Assembly: GCA_013420905.1 (NCBI GenBank)
Contig: JAAXNY010000004.1
Span: forward strand, 3,100,001 to 3,164,000
Origin: Collybia mongolica
Taxonomy: Eukaryota > Basidiomycota > Agaricomycetes > Agaricales > Clitocybaceae
Reading direction: 5' to 3'
Length of the DNA: 64,000 bases
Shown: piece by piece, positions 34,992 to 45,840 of the stretch
Layout of the letters: every line of letters begins with the position of its first letter
Numbering within the stretch: the stretch's first letter is position 1
The notes under the pieces: generated by a model
Databases searched by the model: none
Told to the model about the DNA's origin: nothing
What the model saw: only the letters and a program-made list of their open reading frames with translations
Program-made: the position numbers and the translations under genes

Positions 34992-37034
34992 ATGAAACGC
35001 GGTGCAGACAATTATATCACAAAGGATTCTGAACTTGATGATGAAATTGAAGTGATTCAACTTCTGGGCAGCTACATGTTTGAACCTAATTCGCATATTT
35101 TTATTCTTCTCTAGGAAGTACCCGGAGAAGGCTTTAGAAAAGCTGAAGAGGCAGTTTTAGCCACTAGAAAGTGCGCGATAATAATATATTCTCGTCTAAT
35201 TCGTGTTCTCACTCAAAACACAGAATACGCGCTCTGCCGAAGCGTTCAATGACAGCTACTCCCCCACTCGCCAGTAATGGCACTTCGACATCAGAGGTAA
35301 GCATACCCAAGCGTAAATCACCTTTCTCTCCCTTAAATTTACAATTGCCTGCAGCCACCGTCTTCTCCAACCCCCAAATTTAATGGCTTCTCCGGATTTG
35401 GCACACCATCCGGTTCCTTCTCCTTCACACCACCACTGTCGCCCCCCTCGAGTTCTTCAAAGAACCTATCCTCTCCCTCGTTCTCTTTTTCAACCTCTTC
35501 CTCGACCCCATCTACTGCTCCGGCTGTGGCACCCGCAGCCTCAACCACAGCAAAGGCTTTTGCCTCATTCCTCGGTGACTCCCCGACAAACCAACCCAAA
35601 CCAACCGTCGCCCCGGATCCAATTTTGCAAGAGACCTCTTCCCGTTCTTCTCAAACACCAGATACTGACGACGCAGCTGCCTTAAATTACTATAAGTCCC
35701 TTCGCGGCCTTAATCTTTCTCTTCTCTCTGCAATCACAAAAGTCATTGAAGACGATCCTTTCAATGATCTTGCAGAAGTGTTAGAACGATATAGGTCACT
35801 GCGGTTGAACGTTCGAAACGAGTTCGATGAGCGCTCAATGGTATCAACCCCAACTCCTCCAGCTGTCCTCTCCAAACCGACCGCAATGCCAGCCCCTCCT
35901 TCTACGTTTTCTGGTTTCAAACTTCCTAAGTCAACGCCTGCGACAACACCTGGCGGAAATGGTGGGTTTGTCACCACTCCGCCAGCCACAACCCCATCAA
36001 CATCGGGGTTCACTTTCCCTGCACCCACGCCAACGCCAACGATACCAACACCTAGTTTTTCTTTCAATACGTCATCAGCTTCTCAAGCTGGATCTCAAGC
36101 GCCTACAAACCCTTTTGCGTCCACTTCTATAACCCCGGCCTTCGGAACTTCAATTTTCAACTCATCTACATCGTCTGCGTTTGGTACATCTTCGAACAGC
36201 ACCTCTTCTCCAGCCCCTTTAACATTTGGTGACACAAAATCAGCCTCAACGAGCAATGCATTTGGTACAAAAGGGTCGTCCAGCATCGGTAGCACACCCG
36301 ACAAACCTGCTTCACTACGCTTGTTTGGAGCTCCACCTTCAGAGTCACACTCCAGCACTTTGGGAGGCTTCGGGAACTTTGGAAACCCAGTTGGTTTTGG
36401 TTTTGGAAGTCCACTCGAAATTCCTACTAAATCCGAAGGCCTGGTTACTACAGAGAAAGCTAGCGGTACAGAAGGTACAAATTTAGACCAAAATACTGAC
36501 AGCGAGACGAAAAGCGCTCTTGTCGGTGGCTTGTTCGCAACTAGCCCTCACGATGAAGAAGGTGAGGGTGAAGAACAAGAGGATACAATCTATGCAGTCA
36601 AGTTGAAAGCATATAGATTGAAAAAGGAGGATGAGACAGGCGGGACGGGTTGGACTGAATTAGGATACGGCAAGTGTTTTATCAATGTGCCCTCCGTTAG
36701 AAATTAATTACCTATTTTTCAGGAGTGTTACGGCTCAAGAAACATAAAGAGACAGAGGCACGGCGCGTATTACTACGAAACAGCAGCTCGGGTAAAATCA
36801 ATATAGTTAGTTGCGCCCCTCAATGCCTTTCATGGAACTAATATTTTCCAGAACTTCATTATCTACTCCGGATTGAAACCTTTGCAGGTTAAGAGAACCC
36901 TCACATTCGTTGGACATGACAATGGAGTCTCCCAAACTTATAACGTTCGCCTACAAAATGAGGAACAAGCTGTCAGATTAAAGGACGCGTTGGAAAAGGA
37001 GATCGCCTCAGTCAAGTCAAATTCCGACAGGTAG
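34992..37034 (+). CDS. NUP2: Nup2/Nup50-type nucleoporin with FG repeats and Ran-binding domain
   Basis: Nuclear-pore basket protein that binds importin alpha and RanGTP and helps recycle import receptors. The N-terminus MKRGADNYITKDSELDDE matches the Nup50 importin-alpha-binding motif; after an intron EVPGEGFRKAEEAVLATRK follows. The middle is Ser/Thr/Pro-rich with FG-type repeats (FNGFSGFGTPSGSF, AFGTS, FGTSIFNSSTSSAFGTS, GFGNFGNPVGFGFGSP) around a helix NYYKSLRGLNLSLLSAITKV. The C-terminal RanBD runs from IYAVKLKAYRLKKED and GWTELGYG through LRLKKHKETEARRVLLRNSS and TLTFVGHDNGVSQTYNVRL. About six exons. Convergent with GYP1 (117 bp between stops). Confidence 0.92.
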
Positions 37035-37151
37035 TTGATGGATGTTAGCAAGCCTCTGCCACAATTGTATTCCTCTCTGCCTTCTCTGTCTTGCCTCCAT
37101 ATTACATCAGTTAGATATGCAGTCGATATGATGCAAGTAATGGGCACCAGT

Positions 37152-39247
37152 TTATTTTCCGTTAAAATGGCTCTGGGCATTATGCCAAATGGAATTAAGT
37201 ACGAAAGCTTCGCTCAGCAACATCTCAATTTCGTGGTCACCCCAATCTTGCGTTGGCAAGGACTGCAGGAACATAATGATACCCTACGAGAAGAGTCAGA
37301 AATATGTGAAACTCTGCACATGATGGGAACTACCTGGAAATCCATCTCACGCAGTTTGTCGCTCCATTTCACCAGAAAAGCTGAGCACACATAGAGATGA
37401 AATTGAGAGAATGCATCCGGGCCTTCTGCCTGAAATTGTGGATTAATTAAATGACCAGTGGTTCAATAATGAGAAGGTTACTAGATATGTATCCCACATC
37501 CTGATGGTATTCCGTACACTGATTTCCCGCATCAGCAGACAATTCATCCATCGAAATGCGAATTGCATAAATTCTACATTCTGTGCCTCAAGATGAGCCG
37601 ATAGAGGAGCTAAGTAAGGGGTTGACCATAAAAAAAGGAAAACGATGTGAGTGACGGAGGACTGTACCATCTATTCGCGCAACGAGCTCTGCCATCCTCC
37701 GCACACTCCTTTGGATTCCAGGTTGCGCAAATATATAATTGTCCTGGATACCATCAAGGAGACGGGACAGACACCAAAATGAATCAGCCTCTATTGCATT
37801 GAGGACATTAGTAGGAAGAAGAGATGGATCGAAATTTTCAGGATCCGAATCTGACATCAATAATCTAAGGGGCATCAGACAGAAAGCAACAATGAACGCA
37901 CCAACGTAAGCAGATAGGAAGACTTGGAAGAATGGTGTGACAAGGTCATTGATTCCTTGTACGTAACCACTCGCCGGATGTCGAATAGCCCAAACGTACA
38001 GTATCCGTTCAAGGCTCTATCAATCGAGTTAACCCTGTCATTTACGTGAGCTACTTAGAATCAGATCGTACCCGCTGTGTGGCCCCGTGCATCCAGAGCC
38101 TGACTCCAGGTCGCGTCCTTGGAACATCTATCTCAATTTGGTGCCATATTTGTTGGTCCAGACCCTCCTTATCACGAGAGAAGGCCAGTTCGACAAGTGA
38201 AAGATATTCACCACGTTTTCGGGCAAGAGTGGTTGGTCGTAAAGGATTTGGAAGAGGAAGATATCCCTGTTGGACGATTGGCTCAATACGCGCGTGCATC
38301 ATCCCTATAGAAGGACTCACAAGGAGAAGTTGCCATGCCATAGGACGAAGGTCAGTTGGGATACCTGCCCAAGCGAGCTTTCGAAGTTCAGCTTCAGATA
38401 CATCATCAAAGCAATGTAAGTTGTAAACATAAGTTGTACACACCAATGTTTACATCCTCGCTCGATAAACAATCCACAAATTTATGCCTTCTATTTGAAC
38501 GTATCGAGCGTTCACGCAAAAGCTTCTCGGAATTCTCTGCATTAACATGAGATCCTTTGTCACCTGGGTGGCGAAACGACGGAGAAGAATCTGCACGCCT
38601 AGCACGATGTTTAACACCATGGAGGGGATCTAAGGTGTTGCCATTAAATATAGTGAATCGGGAGATAGTATGAATACGATGATACCATGAACAACATCGT
38701 GAACATCTTCCCGGATAAGGCCTTGATTCTGTTTAGCTTTTACATGGAGAGGGATATCTTGAGGTGCCGGCTCATCAGCTGGCGCTTCGGACTCGAGATC
38801 GCCTATGATCATATCCCCCTCAACATCAGCATCCTCTCTGTTTTCTGAACCAAGGACCACATCGTCAACTGCCTCTGATTGGCTAGAGTCTCCCATTCGC
38901 TTTGAATCCTGTGATTTCCTGACAAGCGTCCAGCCACTTTTTGGCTCTAGTGTCGTTTCCTCCCGTGGAGGGTACGAACTTGGATTTGGGGCACTGACAT
39001 GAGTATATGAAAAGGCAAGGGTTGATGATGATGAATTATGCACAGGCCTGGGGACAGGTCTTGGGGAAGTTGTGGATGCCGATGGACGGTTCCAATTCTT
39101 GGATATGGATGATTGGCGAGGAGATTCGGAGTCTGAGGCACTATCCCATGCATCATCCTCACCCCAGTCACCCGCAGCTCGAATGCCGAAATTACTAGAT
39201 GGGTGTATACCGATATGGGGGCGAGCTGGAGGGGAGCGCGCAGACAT
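37152..39247 (-). CDS. GYP1: GYP1 / TBC1D22-type Rab GTPase-activating protein
   Basis: A TBC-domain GAP for Ypt1/Rab GTPases at the Golgi. From ATG 39247 the N-terminus is disordered and acidic (GDWGEDDAWDSASDSESP). The TBC domain opens LRKLAWAGIPTDLRPMAWQL and holds the arginine-finger segment IWHQIEIDVPRTRPG (IxxDxxR) at about 38110-38155 and the glutamine finger GYVQGINDLVTP at about 37950-37985. It continues ADSFWCLSRLLDGIQDNYIF, EAQNVEFMQFAFRWMNCLLM, TIRMWDTYL and, through exons at about 37340-37440 and 37152-37300, DAFSQFHLYVCSAFLVKWS and MFLQSLPTQDWGDHEIEMLL. Both catalytic fingers are present, so it should be active. Start is 101 bp from the divergent RraA-like gene. Confidence 0.92.
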
Positions 39248-39347
39248 GGTATAATTTGCGACGGCAAGCTTGAGACTTTGCGTTTTTGGCTGATTATAGG
39301 TTGTCGTTGATAAAATCCGTGGGAATTTACCTGATCTTTAGTATCAA

Positions 39348-40090
39348 ATGTCGTCGTCTCCAGCGAACTCAACTTTAATCAACTTTTCTACCTGCGAGAT
39401 TTCGGATGCTCTGATCAAGCTTGGGATACCCCATGGCGGATATATCCCAGATATTCATAACATGTCTTCATCTGGACATGGCAGAAGGATTTGTGCGCCA
39501 GCATACACAGTGAAGATGGTTCTAACATCCAACACTGAGGCCCCCAAACTGTCTGCACACTTTGTCGATACCGCTCCACCTGAATGTATGCTAGTTATCG
39601 ATGTACCTCCAGGTCTGTTTTACCCTAAAATATTGGTCCAGACTCTCATCTTTTCCGTTCAGAGGCTAAGAATGCAGTTTGGGGAGGTCTCATGACCGCA
39701 GGTGCTCAGGCCCGCTCCGCGGTTGGTGTCATCATATCAGGCCGTTGCAGGGATCTAGCCGAACATCGATTACTTCAATTCCCTGTCTATGCTCGAGGGC
39801 ATTCTACCTTGGGCCAATCACCATTTACACGTCCTTCAGAAATCAATATTCCTCTGGTCATACATCCTCGAGACGAGCGAGGACAAGTACAAGATGTGTT
39901 TCCACCTGTAAGGATAGTACCAGGTGACTGGATGGTGGCAGATGAGGATGGTGTGGTGTGTGTACCTCGTGAGCTAGAGACACAAGTAACAGAGCTGGCA
40001 GCGAAGGGAAGGGCAATCGACGAGATGTGCATGGTTGATATCAGGGCTGGAAAAGGTGTCCAGGCATCTTTCAGGTTATATCGAGAATAA
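39348..40090 (+). CDS. RraA-like / 4-carboxy-4-hydroxy-2-oxoadipate aldolase family protein
   Basis: A single-domain protein related to yeast YER010C; these enzymes cleave HMG/CHA-type oxo acids or decarboxylate oxaloacetate. Seen: STCEISDALIKLGIPHGGYI, RRICAPAYTVKMVL, then through a short intron (about 39612-39661) EAKNAVWGGLMTAGAQARSA, VGVIISGRCRDLAEH (the RD pair of the active site), FPVYARGHSTLGQ, and VRIVPGDWMVADEDGVVCVP (the conserved G-D-W-x-x-x-D-x-x-G strand). About 220 residues, normal for the family. Exact substrate cannot be inferred. Confidence 0.85.
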
Positions 40091-40172
40091 GATTGAAGAA
40101 GGAAAAGGATTGAATTGATGTGTTACAGATTTCAAATTAAAAAGAGCACACAGCAAAGCTTAAATTAGTGAA

Positions 40173-42984
40173 TCACTTCGAATTTTGCTTCTGCTTTTCC
40201 TTAGACCTGTTTCTCGCTGCCTGTGTATCTTGATTGGGTTTGGACCATTTCCAAGCCGTAGCACTGCCTTTCCTAACAGAGCTGCTTGCTTCAGCGTGGG
40301 CCTGTCGAATTGCACCACGACTTAAACAAAAATCGATATGTGAATTGAAGTCTTGATTGTCCATCTCAAGGGCCGTCCCGCAAATTGGACATTCAAGAGA
40401 CTCGAGAGTGGTGCTACAAATACTCCCAACACCTATCGTAGCTGGTGGGCATGGCCAAGCCGCATTGCTGCTATGACGACGTTGCAACTTTGCGGAGGTG
40501 GTAGCAGTTGACTCAGCATTGGTGACCTTGAGTGAAGGACGCACAGGAGCGGACACAGGAGGTCGGGGCCTCTGTGGGGCAGTATTGAGTATACCTTCAA
40601 AGAATACGTCACAATCTTCATGGTACAGGTCATCATCTCTTTCGTCTTGTTCATGAAAGCCAGGCATTGTATCATCTGGATTAGAGTCCTGTTCGTAGTT
40701 TTTTCCCAAAGAAAACTCATTGCCACTTGTTGGGTGAACCTGAATGTTGTCTTCGTCCAATTTGGGTCGTTTCCGGGGAGGTCCACTCTGAAATGGCTCG
40801 AAGAACTGTAGTGAAATATGAAACAAGAATTGCTGTGAATGTGGAATGGAACGAACACGCTTGATGCCATTAGAGGGTGCTGACAGGGGTCTTAGATCCT
40901 TCAATTTCGTGACCCTTAGCCCAATCAGCCTAATGGTAAGAGGGAACTCAGGGTGTAGTAACTCTCTCCCAGTCTGAATCCTGCTTAGTGAAGGATATAT
41001 AAGCATATGAGCTACGTACTATGTAGAGATCTTCCTTCTTTGTTATCCAGTGGTTGAAAGATTTAGCACGAGTGAAGACTACACTAAATGTTAGAAGCTT
41101 TCCACAGATAATTTCATCATGCCTACCTTGGTAAGTGTCAAGTTTGTACTTCAAAGTAATTGTTCGGCCGGCCCACCCATTTTGTTCCATGTCGTTTTCA
41201 AGTTCTGTTGCAACTTCATCAAGCCTCTGCAAAATCTTAGCGGGGTCACTAAGAGAGGGGAACGTGCTGTTTCAAGGTTAACCGCTATCCACAGACACAA
41301 TTAGTCCTGAACCTTACCGTTCTGCCCCAATACTCTTACGCTCTGCCCTCTGATGAGGTTGGACCACATTAGAACCTATTCCAAGGTAAGTTCGAACAAG
41401 AAATCTGAGTCCGAACTCCTTGTCCATGAGCGAAATGGTTGCCCGATGTGTAAATATGTCACCACATGTCTATATTTCATTTGAGATGGTTGGGATGTGC
41501 ATAATGCAAAGCAGGCACCTTGATACCAATGGCTTCTAATAGTCGTTCATTTACCCTGCCAATACCTGGGATTTTTCGAATAGATAGATCACACATGAAC
41601 ATAGTGATGGATTGACTGTCGAATGGGAGGTGGAACTGTCCATTCGGTTTGTTCTGGGTTTCTAATATCAGAAGTCGACGGAAAGGAAAATAAATACCAA
41701 AATATGAACCTTATCTGAACAAATCTATCACATATTTTAAGTGGTGAGCCAACCGTCATGACAATTGACCCACCTTGGCGAGCATCTAAGAAATTTAGAG
41801 TTGAGAGCTATGAAGTAAGAATTCAAGGAACAAACACACTTTATTTGGTGCGATCCCAGCACTGACAGTCAGTCCTGTTTCGTTAAAAACCGTCGTGCGC
41901 ATCTCTTGAACACAATCTTCGGCCGTTAGATGGTGGATTTTGCAATACGGTGTGATGCTACAGGAATCAATCGTCACCTCTTCCTAAGGCAGGGAGTCCT
42001 TACTTGAGATAGCCTTCATCGCAGCCCGCAGGTGACATATTAGGATCGTATCTTTTAAAGATCTCCATCACCCTATTAGACATATCGGAATACCTTGAGA
42101 AGGTGTTCGTAACAAATATGAGCTCTGGGCAGAGTTTTTTTGCGATGAAACCTTGAGTTTATCGTCAGCTTGTGGTAATATAAGTCAAAGGTTTACGCAA
42201 CCAGGCATGCCAGAGCGCACCCCATATTTCCTGGCTTCATAGGATGCTGTCGTTAATACACCATAGCCAACCTGCTTATAGGTAAGTGTACGGCGAACAA
42301 GCAACCAGCGGGACCTACACCAAATGGTTTTCCTTTGAGTTTAGGATTATGCAGAAGTTCTACATTCTAATCGACAAAACATTACTTCTCGTACATGCAG
42401 GGGTGGAGGCAACTTACAGCGAAGAAAGCATCCATATCTACGTGGACGATTGTCTGGCTAAGATCGCGCTGGGATTCCTCTTCAGCTATCTGCGATCGGA
42501 AAAGCGTCATCGGAAGGTCGATGTAAAACGTATCTCCGGAGGCCTACAAGGTGGTCAACAGATAAGGCAACCTTCTCTGAGGAATTCAAAATGTCAATTG
42601 ATACAAGAAAAAGACATAGATCGCTTGGACGCACCCATGTCGACCCCCGCAACAGCGTCATCTCGTTGCTTAAGAACCCTCTTGATACGTTCCGTCAAGT
42701 CTTTATCTTTCCGTTTTTCATTCTGAGAAGATGTCAAAGGTGAAATTTAGCGCAGAGGATTGGACGATCTCGCCTCGTAAAATTTGGATCCTTTAGACGC
42801 CTCCGCAATGATACGATTAATTTCAGTTTGGTCCTTGGCAAGCCTGGTGAGTATTAGAGGGGTTCTTTCGAGCTGTAGTATCATCTAACCCAGCTTTTCC
42901 AGTCGATGGCCCTGCAAGACGCTTCACAAGGCTGGCGGTGTCTTGAGATGCAACTGGATCTGCCTCAGTACCGGGTGCGGTCAT
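40173..42984 (-). CDS. POLK: DNA polymerase kappa (DinB, Y-family translesion polymerase)
   Basis: Bypasses minor-groove adducts and extends mispaired ends. Start ATG 42984 gives MTAPGTEADPVASQDTASLV and KRLAGPSTGKAGLD; an upstream in-frame ATG exists in the ORF. Then DQTEINRIIAEASKGSKFY, catalytic motif I IVHVDMDAFFA (about 42420-42450), TTASYEARKYGVRSGMPG, the catalytic D-E motif GCDEGYLK (about 42010), GLTVSAGIAPNK, a helix-hairpin-helix IRKIPGIGRVNERLLEAIG, GAERTFPSLSDPAKI, and little-finger NGWAGRTITLKYKLDTYQ. The C-terminus has a UBZ zinc finger (LECPICGTALEMDNQ followed by HIDFCLSRG, C-x2-C..H-x3-C) at about 40300-40400 that should bind ubiquitinated PCNA. About ten introns. Confidence 0.94.
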
Positions 42985-43411
42985 TATGAAAGGCGATTTG
43001 AAGGGTGTTATCAGGCGAGGCTTGGAGCTTGAAGCTTGAGCGCTGAGTTTGGAGTGTGAAAGAATCCGAGCCGAAGTTTCAACACAAACGCGACAACGAT
43101 GGAACGAATAACACAGCCACGCCACATGTCTTGCCCACGTGACTCTACGTTCCTTTCCGACTCTATTCTAAGCGATATGGTCGAACCGCAACGTTAACCG
43201 TCTCAGGCTCCCGGGTTCTTAACAGCCACTTGTGAGGTTTTTGAGGCTGATCGAAAAGAATGTTCTCAAAACCATGGCATCAGACACAGGCTCCAAACCT
43301 GCTGTTACATTCAAATTTACTGTATGACTATGTTATGTATAGTATCACATTGAGTACCTATTGACAACTCTGCACAATAATGGGAGCCACAATTTGTGGG
43401 GTTTCACGATA
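42985..43411. other. Intergenic region with an orphan exon-like ORF
   Basis: It lies between POLK (start) and the caspase-like gene (stop). The only coding-like feature is ATG 43274, reading MASDTGSKPAVTFKFT up to a GTATGA donor-like site and TGA at 43325. Nothing downstream continues it before the caspase-like gene. It may be a relic first exon or chance. Confidence 0.4.
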
Positions 43412-45379
43412 TTAGTGAGGTTTGAGTATTATGCACGCAGATGTCGTATCCCAGATTTGGTTTAGTGCATCGCCCAGTAAAGGCGACGGTGTGGATAGTC
43501 CTGAAACAGTCAAGCTCGACGGAACGGACCCTTGCTCAATCATACCAATCGAGATAGGCACAGGCGATAAAAACAGCTTTAGAAACACGGATTCCACACA
43601 GTTTTGACCAGGAGAAACGAACGAGAGAGCTTCCGATCCGGGCCGCCCAGTACCAATCCGTAAACGTGCATGCCTAGGAAGAGGTTGTACAATGGATGGT
43701 TGTTCCGGTTGATAGAGCGTCGTGACTGTAAAGTGTTTTGGGTCCATATAAAACAGGTAAGGCCAAAGATCCATCTCAGAATGGTTGTTGATGATGATTG
43801 TGAACATTGCTCCTTTTTCATACGGAATACTAGCTGTGCCGTTGTCAAGCAAATTGTTACCAACGTTGATCCACATCGACGGATCTAAACGAAATAATTC
43901 CATGGTGACAAGGTCCTTTAGCGGATGTTCTGGGTTTTGACGGTGGAAATGCATGTAAAATAGAGCTGCTTTATCAACGGTCTCAAGGATATCGTCGTGT
44001 TCATCGATCATAACAGCCCGACGGCGAAGGGAATACGCGTAGTACGGGGGTATATTGTGCAGCTCGACAGCATTGCTGTGAAAGCCAACTCTCAATGTTA
44101 TATCAGCCTGTGAGGCCTTTGAGACACGAGTGACATTCAAACCGGACTTGGATAGATAACCCCCGGTTTTGGAAGAAAATTTGCGACGGACCTTCCATTT
44201 CTGATATAAGAATGTCGCATGCAAATGAACGCGGAAAGAGCCACGATTGTTCCAATTTGTAATTTTAGCCCACACCACCTTAGGTGCTGCGGTACTGGAA
44301 GGTTGGAGATCTCCAAGGCTCCAGGTGGGGTGAACACCTGAAATAAGAATTGTAGCGATTTGTGGATTGAAAGAGCCGCGATGATTATGCAGATGAAGGG
44401 ATAGTTCTGTTCCGTCGGCAATGCCCTGAACAGCTCCTGCCTCTACCCTAATGCTGGTGGTATGGTCGATACCAGCGGGAATATATCTGGCATCAACAAC
44501 AAAAGGAAGTGCATTGAATACAACGCGCGCTTTATTCTGGCCCATACACAAAGGCCGCTGATGTTCGCAAGTCATCATTTGATTCAGACGATCAACGAGC
44601 ACCTCGTATGAAGTCCGGTGGAAGGCCAACTCAAGTGCAGCTTGGAGAAGGCTGCTCGTGAACCTGCCTCCATCATTCCTTTCGACTGCTTCGTCACCTG
44701 GACTGCATGCAGAGAGGAAGACATGGGTACCCAGATGTTTGCCATAAAACCCAAAACCTTCATGAGGCAGACCACGAGCGCCTGGCCATAATCCTACATA
44801 CAAGTCGTCAGGTTTGACTTTGGTGGTTGGAGTCCACCGTACACGACCACGACGGTTAAGAGGCGAGTTTGATGAAGAAAAGCAGCAATCAGCGATGAAG
44901 GTAATGTTATCGCCTTTAGTTTGAGAGAGTTCATGAATGAGGGCATGGATAGAACGATCGGAAATACCAGATACTCGTTCTCCGTGCTCCTTTGTGTTGT
45001 GATCATATGGACACAGAACCTGGACGTCATTGGAAGCAGGAAGAGTGCCTTGAAACCAACCACTGGGTGCAGGGATGACGCTACCATGACCAGCAAAATA
45101 TATAACTATTGCATCTCCTCGGTCGATGGCGGGGTTATTCGTCAGATGCTCCATAAAGGAATCCTCTATGGCTTGCTTCGTTGCCTGACGGTCCACAAGT
45201 ACACGTATGTGGTGCCGAGGTACATATAGCTCGTCGGACAAGTATTGTTTCATTCGATTTGCATCTTCAACGCATGCCCGGAGATTACAGATACTCCTGG
45301 ATTGGTAGTGGTTGATTCCTATAACAAGCGCAAATAGGTGAGCCGCCATCTGCTTTCGTTTTAGTAAATGCGTAAACAT
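43412..45379 (-). CDS. Intronless caspase-like (peptidase C14) protein
   Basis: 655 residues in one open frame in an otherwise intron-rich region. The caspase/metacaspase p20-like domain covers about residues 10-280: HLFALVIGINHYQS, LRACVEDANRMKQYL, catalytic His in AIVIYFAGHGSVIPAP, catalytic Cys in ITFIADCCFSSSNS, and HVFLSACSPGDEAVE with GGRFTSSLLQAAL. The Cys motif reads DCCFS where metacaspases usually have DSCHSG. The second half (residues about 310-655) is beta-rich with a conserved-looking end (MDLWPYLFYMDPKHFTVTTL, PGSEALSFVSPGQNCVESVF) that I cannot name. Such proteins are multi-copy in Agaricomycetes. Expected to cut after Arg/Lys if metacaspase-like; substrate unknown. A second Met ten residues in (MAAHLFALVIG) is an equally good start. 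Confidence 0.8.
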   Translation of the reverse strand: MFTHLLKRKQMAAHLFALVIGINHYQSRSICNLRACVEDANRMKQYLSDELYVPRHHIRVLVDRQATKQAIEDSFMEHLTNNPAIDRGDAIVIYFAGHGSVIPAPSGWFQGTLPASNDVQVLCPYDHNTKEHGERVSGISDRSIHALIHELSQTKGDNITFIADCCFSSSNSPLNRRGRVRWTPTTKVKPDDLYVGLWPGARGLPHEGFGFYGKHLGTHVFLSACSPGDEAVERNDGGRFTSSLLQAALELAFHRTSYEVLVDRLNQMMTCEHQRPLCMGQNKARVVFNALPFVVDARYIPAGIDHTTSIRVEAGAVQGIADGTELSLHLHNHRGSFNPQIATILISGVHPTWSLGDLQPSSTAAPKVVWAKITNWNNRGSFRVHLHATFLYQKWKVRRKFSSKTGGYLSKSGLNVTRVSKASQADITLRVGFHSNAVELHNIPPYYAYSLRRRAVMIDEHDDILETVDKAALFYMHFHRQNPEHPLKDLVTMELFRLDPSMWINVGNNLLDNGTASIPYEKGAMFTIIINNHSEMDLWPYLFYMDPKHFTVTTLYQPEQPSIVQPLPRHARLRIGTGRPGSEALSFVSPGQNCVESVFLKLFLSPVPISIGMIEQGSVPSSLTVSGLSTPSPLLGDALNQIWDTTSACIILKPH

Positions 45380-45840
45380 GATGTAGATGGAGGCGCACTG
45401 ACAATTTTTAAACGTTCCTTGCGTATTGGTCTAGAGTCGGTTCAAGTGCTATAGTCTTGTTAAATGTGAACTAAGCTAGCATCGTGTTTGGCATGCTATT
45501 CTATCAGTTGAGGTATACCCGTGTATTTAATGAGGCCTGAATGCAGCTGCAGAAGGTGTTCCCACTCTGATCGAACTTGATGACAAGAACGCGAGGGGAT
45601 TACGGGACATTAGCTAGTGTCTGGTATGGGTACTATGCAAAAAGTATCACGTACAAGGCACGCCGAGAAACAACGCATATATACGCCCCGTAGATGTGAA
45701 GTGCAACACACAACACACATGTCATGGAAGTTACAGAAGTACTAGTCTCAGTTCATTGATATCGATCATAATGATGAGTATTGAATATTGAATATTGAAC
45801 GTCAACAGAGGTCAATATCACGACTCAGTTGACCCTTACC
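45380..45840. other. Divergent promoter region of the caspase-like gene and ATG6
   Basis: 460 bp without coding signal. A TATA-like stretch gcatatatacgcc lies at about 45677-45689, and ttgaatattgaatattgaac at about 45781-45800 is a short tandem repeat of TGAATAT units. Confidence 0.5.

Noticed and set aside
35339..36414. Long Gly/Val/Glu-rich minus-strand frames opposite the NUP2 gene
   Set aside because: They are the antisense of the Ser/Thr/Pro and FG repeats; low complexity keeps the antisense frame open.
42286..42726. A 146-codon plus-strand ORF in POLK
   Set aside because: The minus strand here carries the conserved polymerase motif IVHVDMDAFFA and its neighbours; the plus frame has no family features.
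24878..43000. A DNA repair/meiosis gene cluster (Rec114 candidate, POLK, later RAD9 and an AlkB-like enzyme)
   Set aside because: The genes are spread over 39 kb among unrelated housekeeping genes on both strands; chance grouping is the simpler reading.
45781..45800. TGAATAT tandem units as a satellite or direct-repeat array
   Set aside because: Only two to three imperfect copies; too few to call an array.
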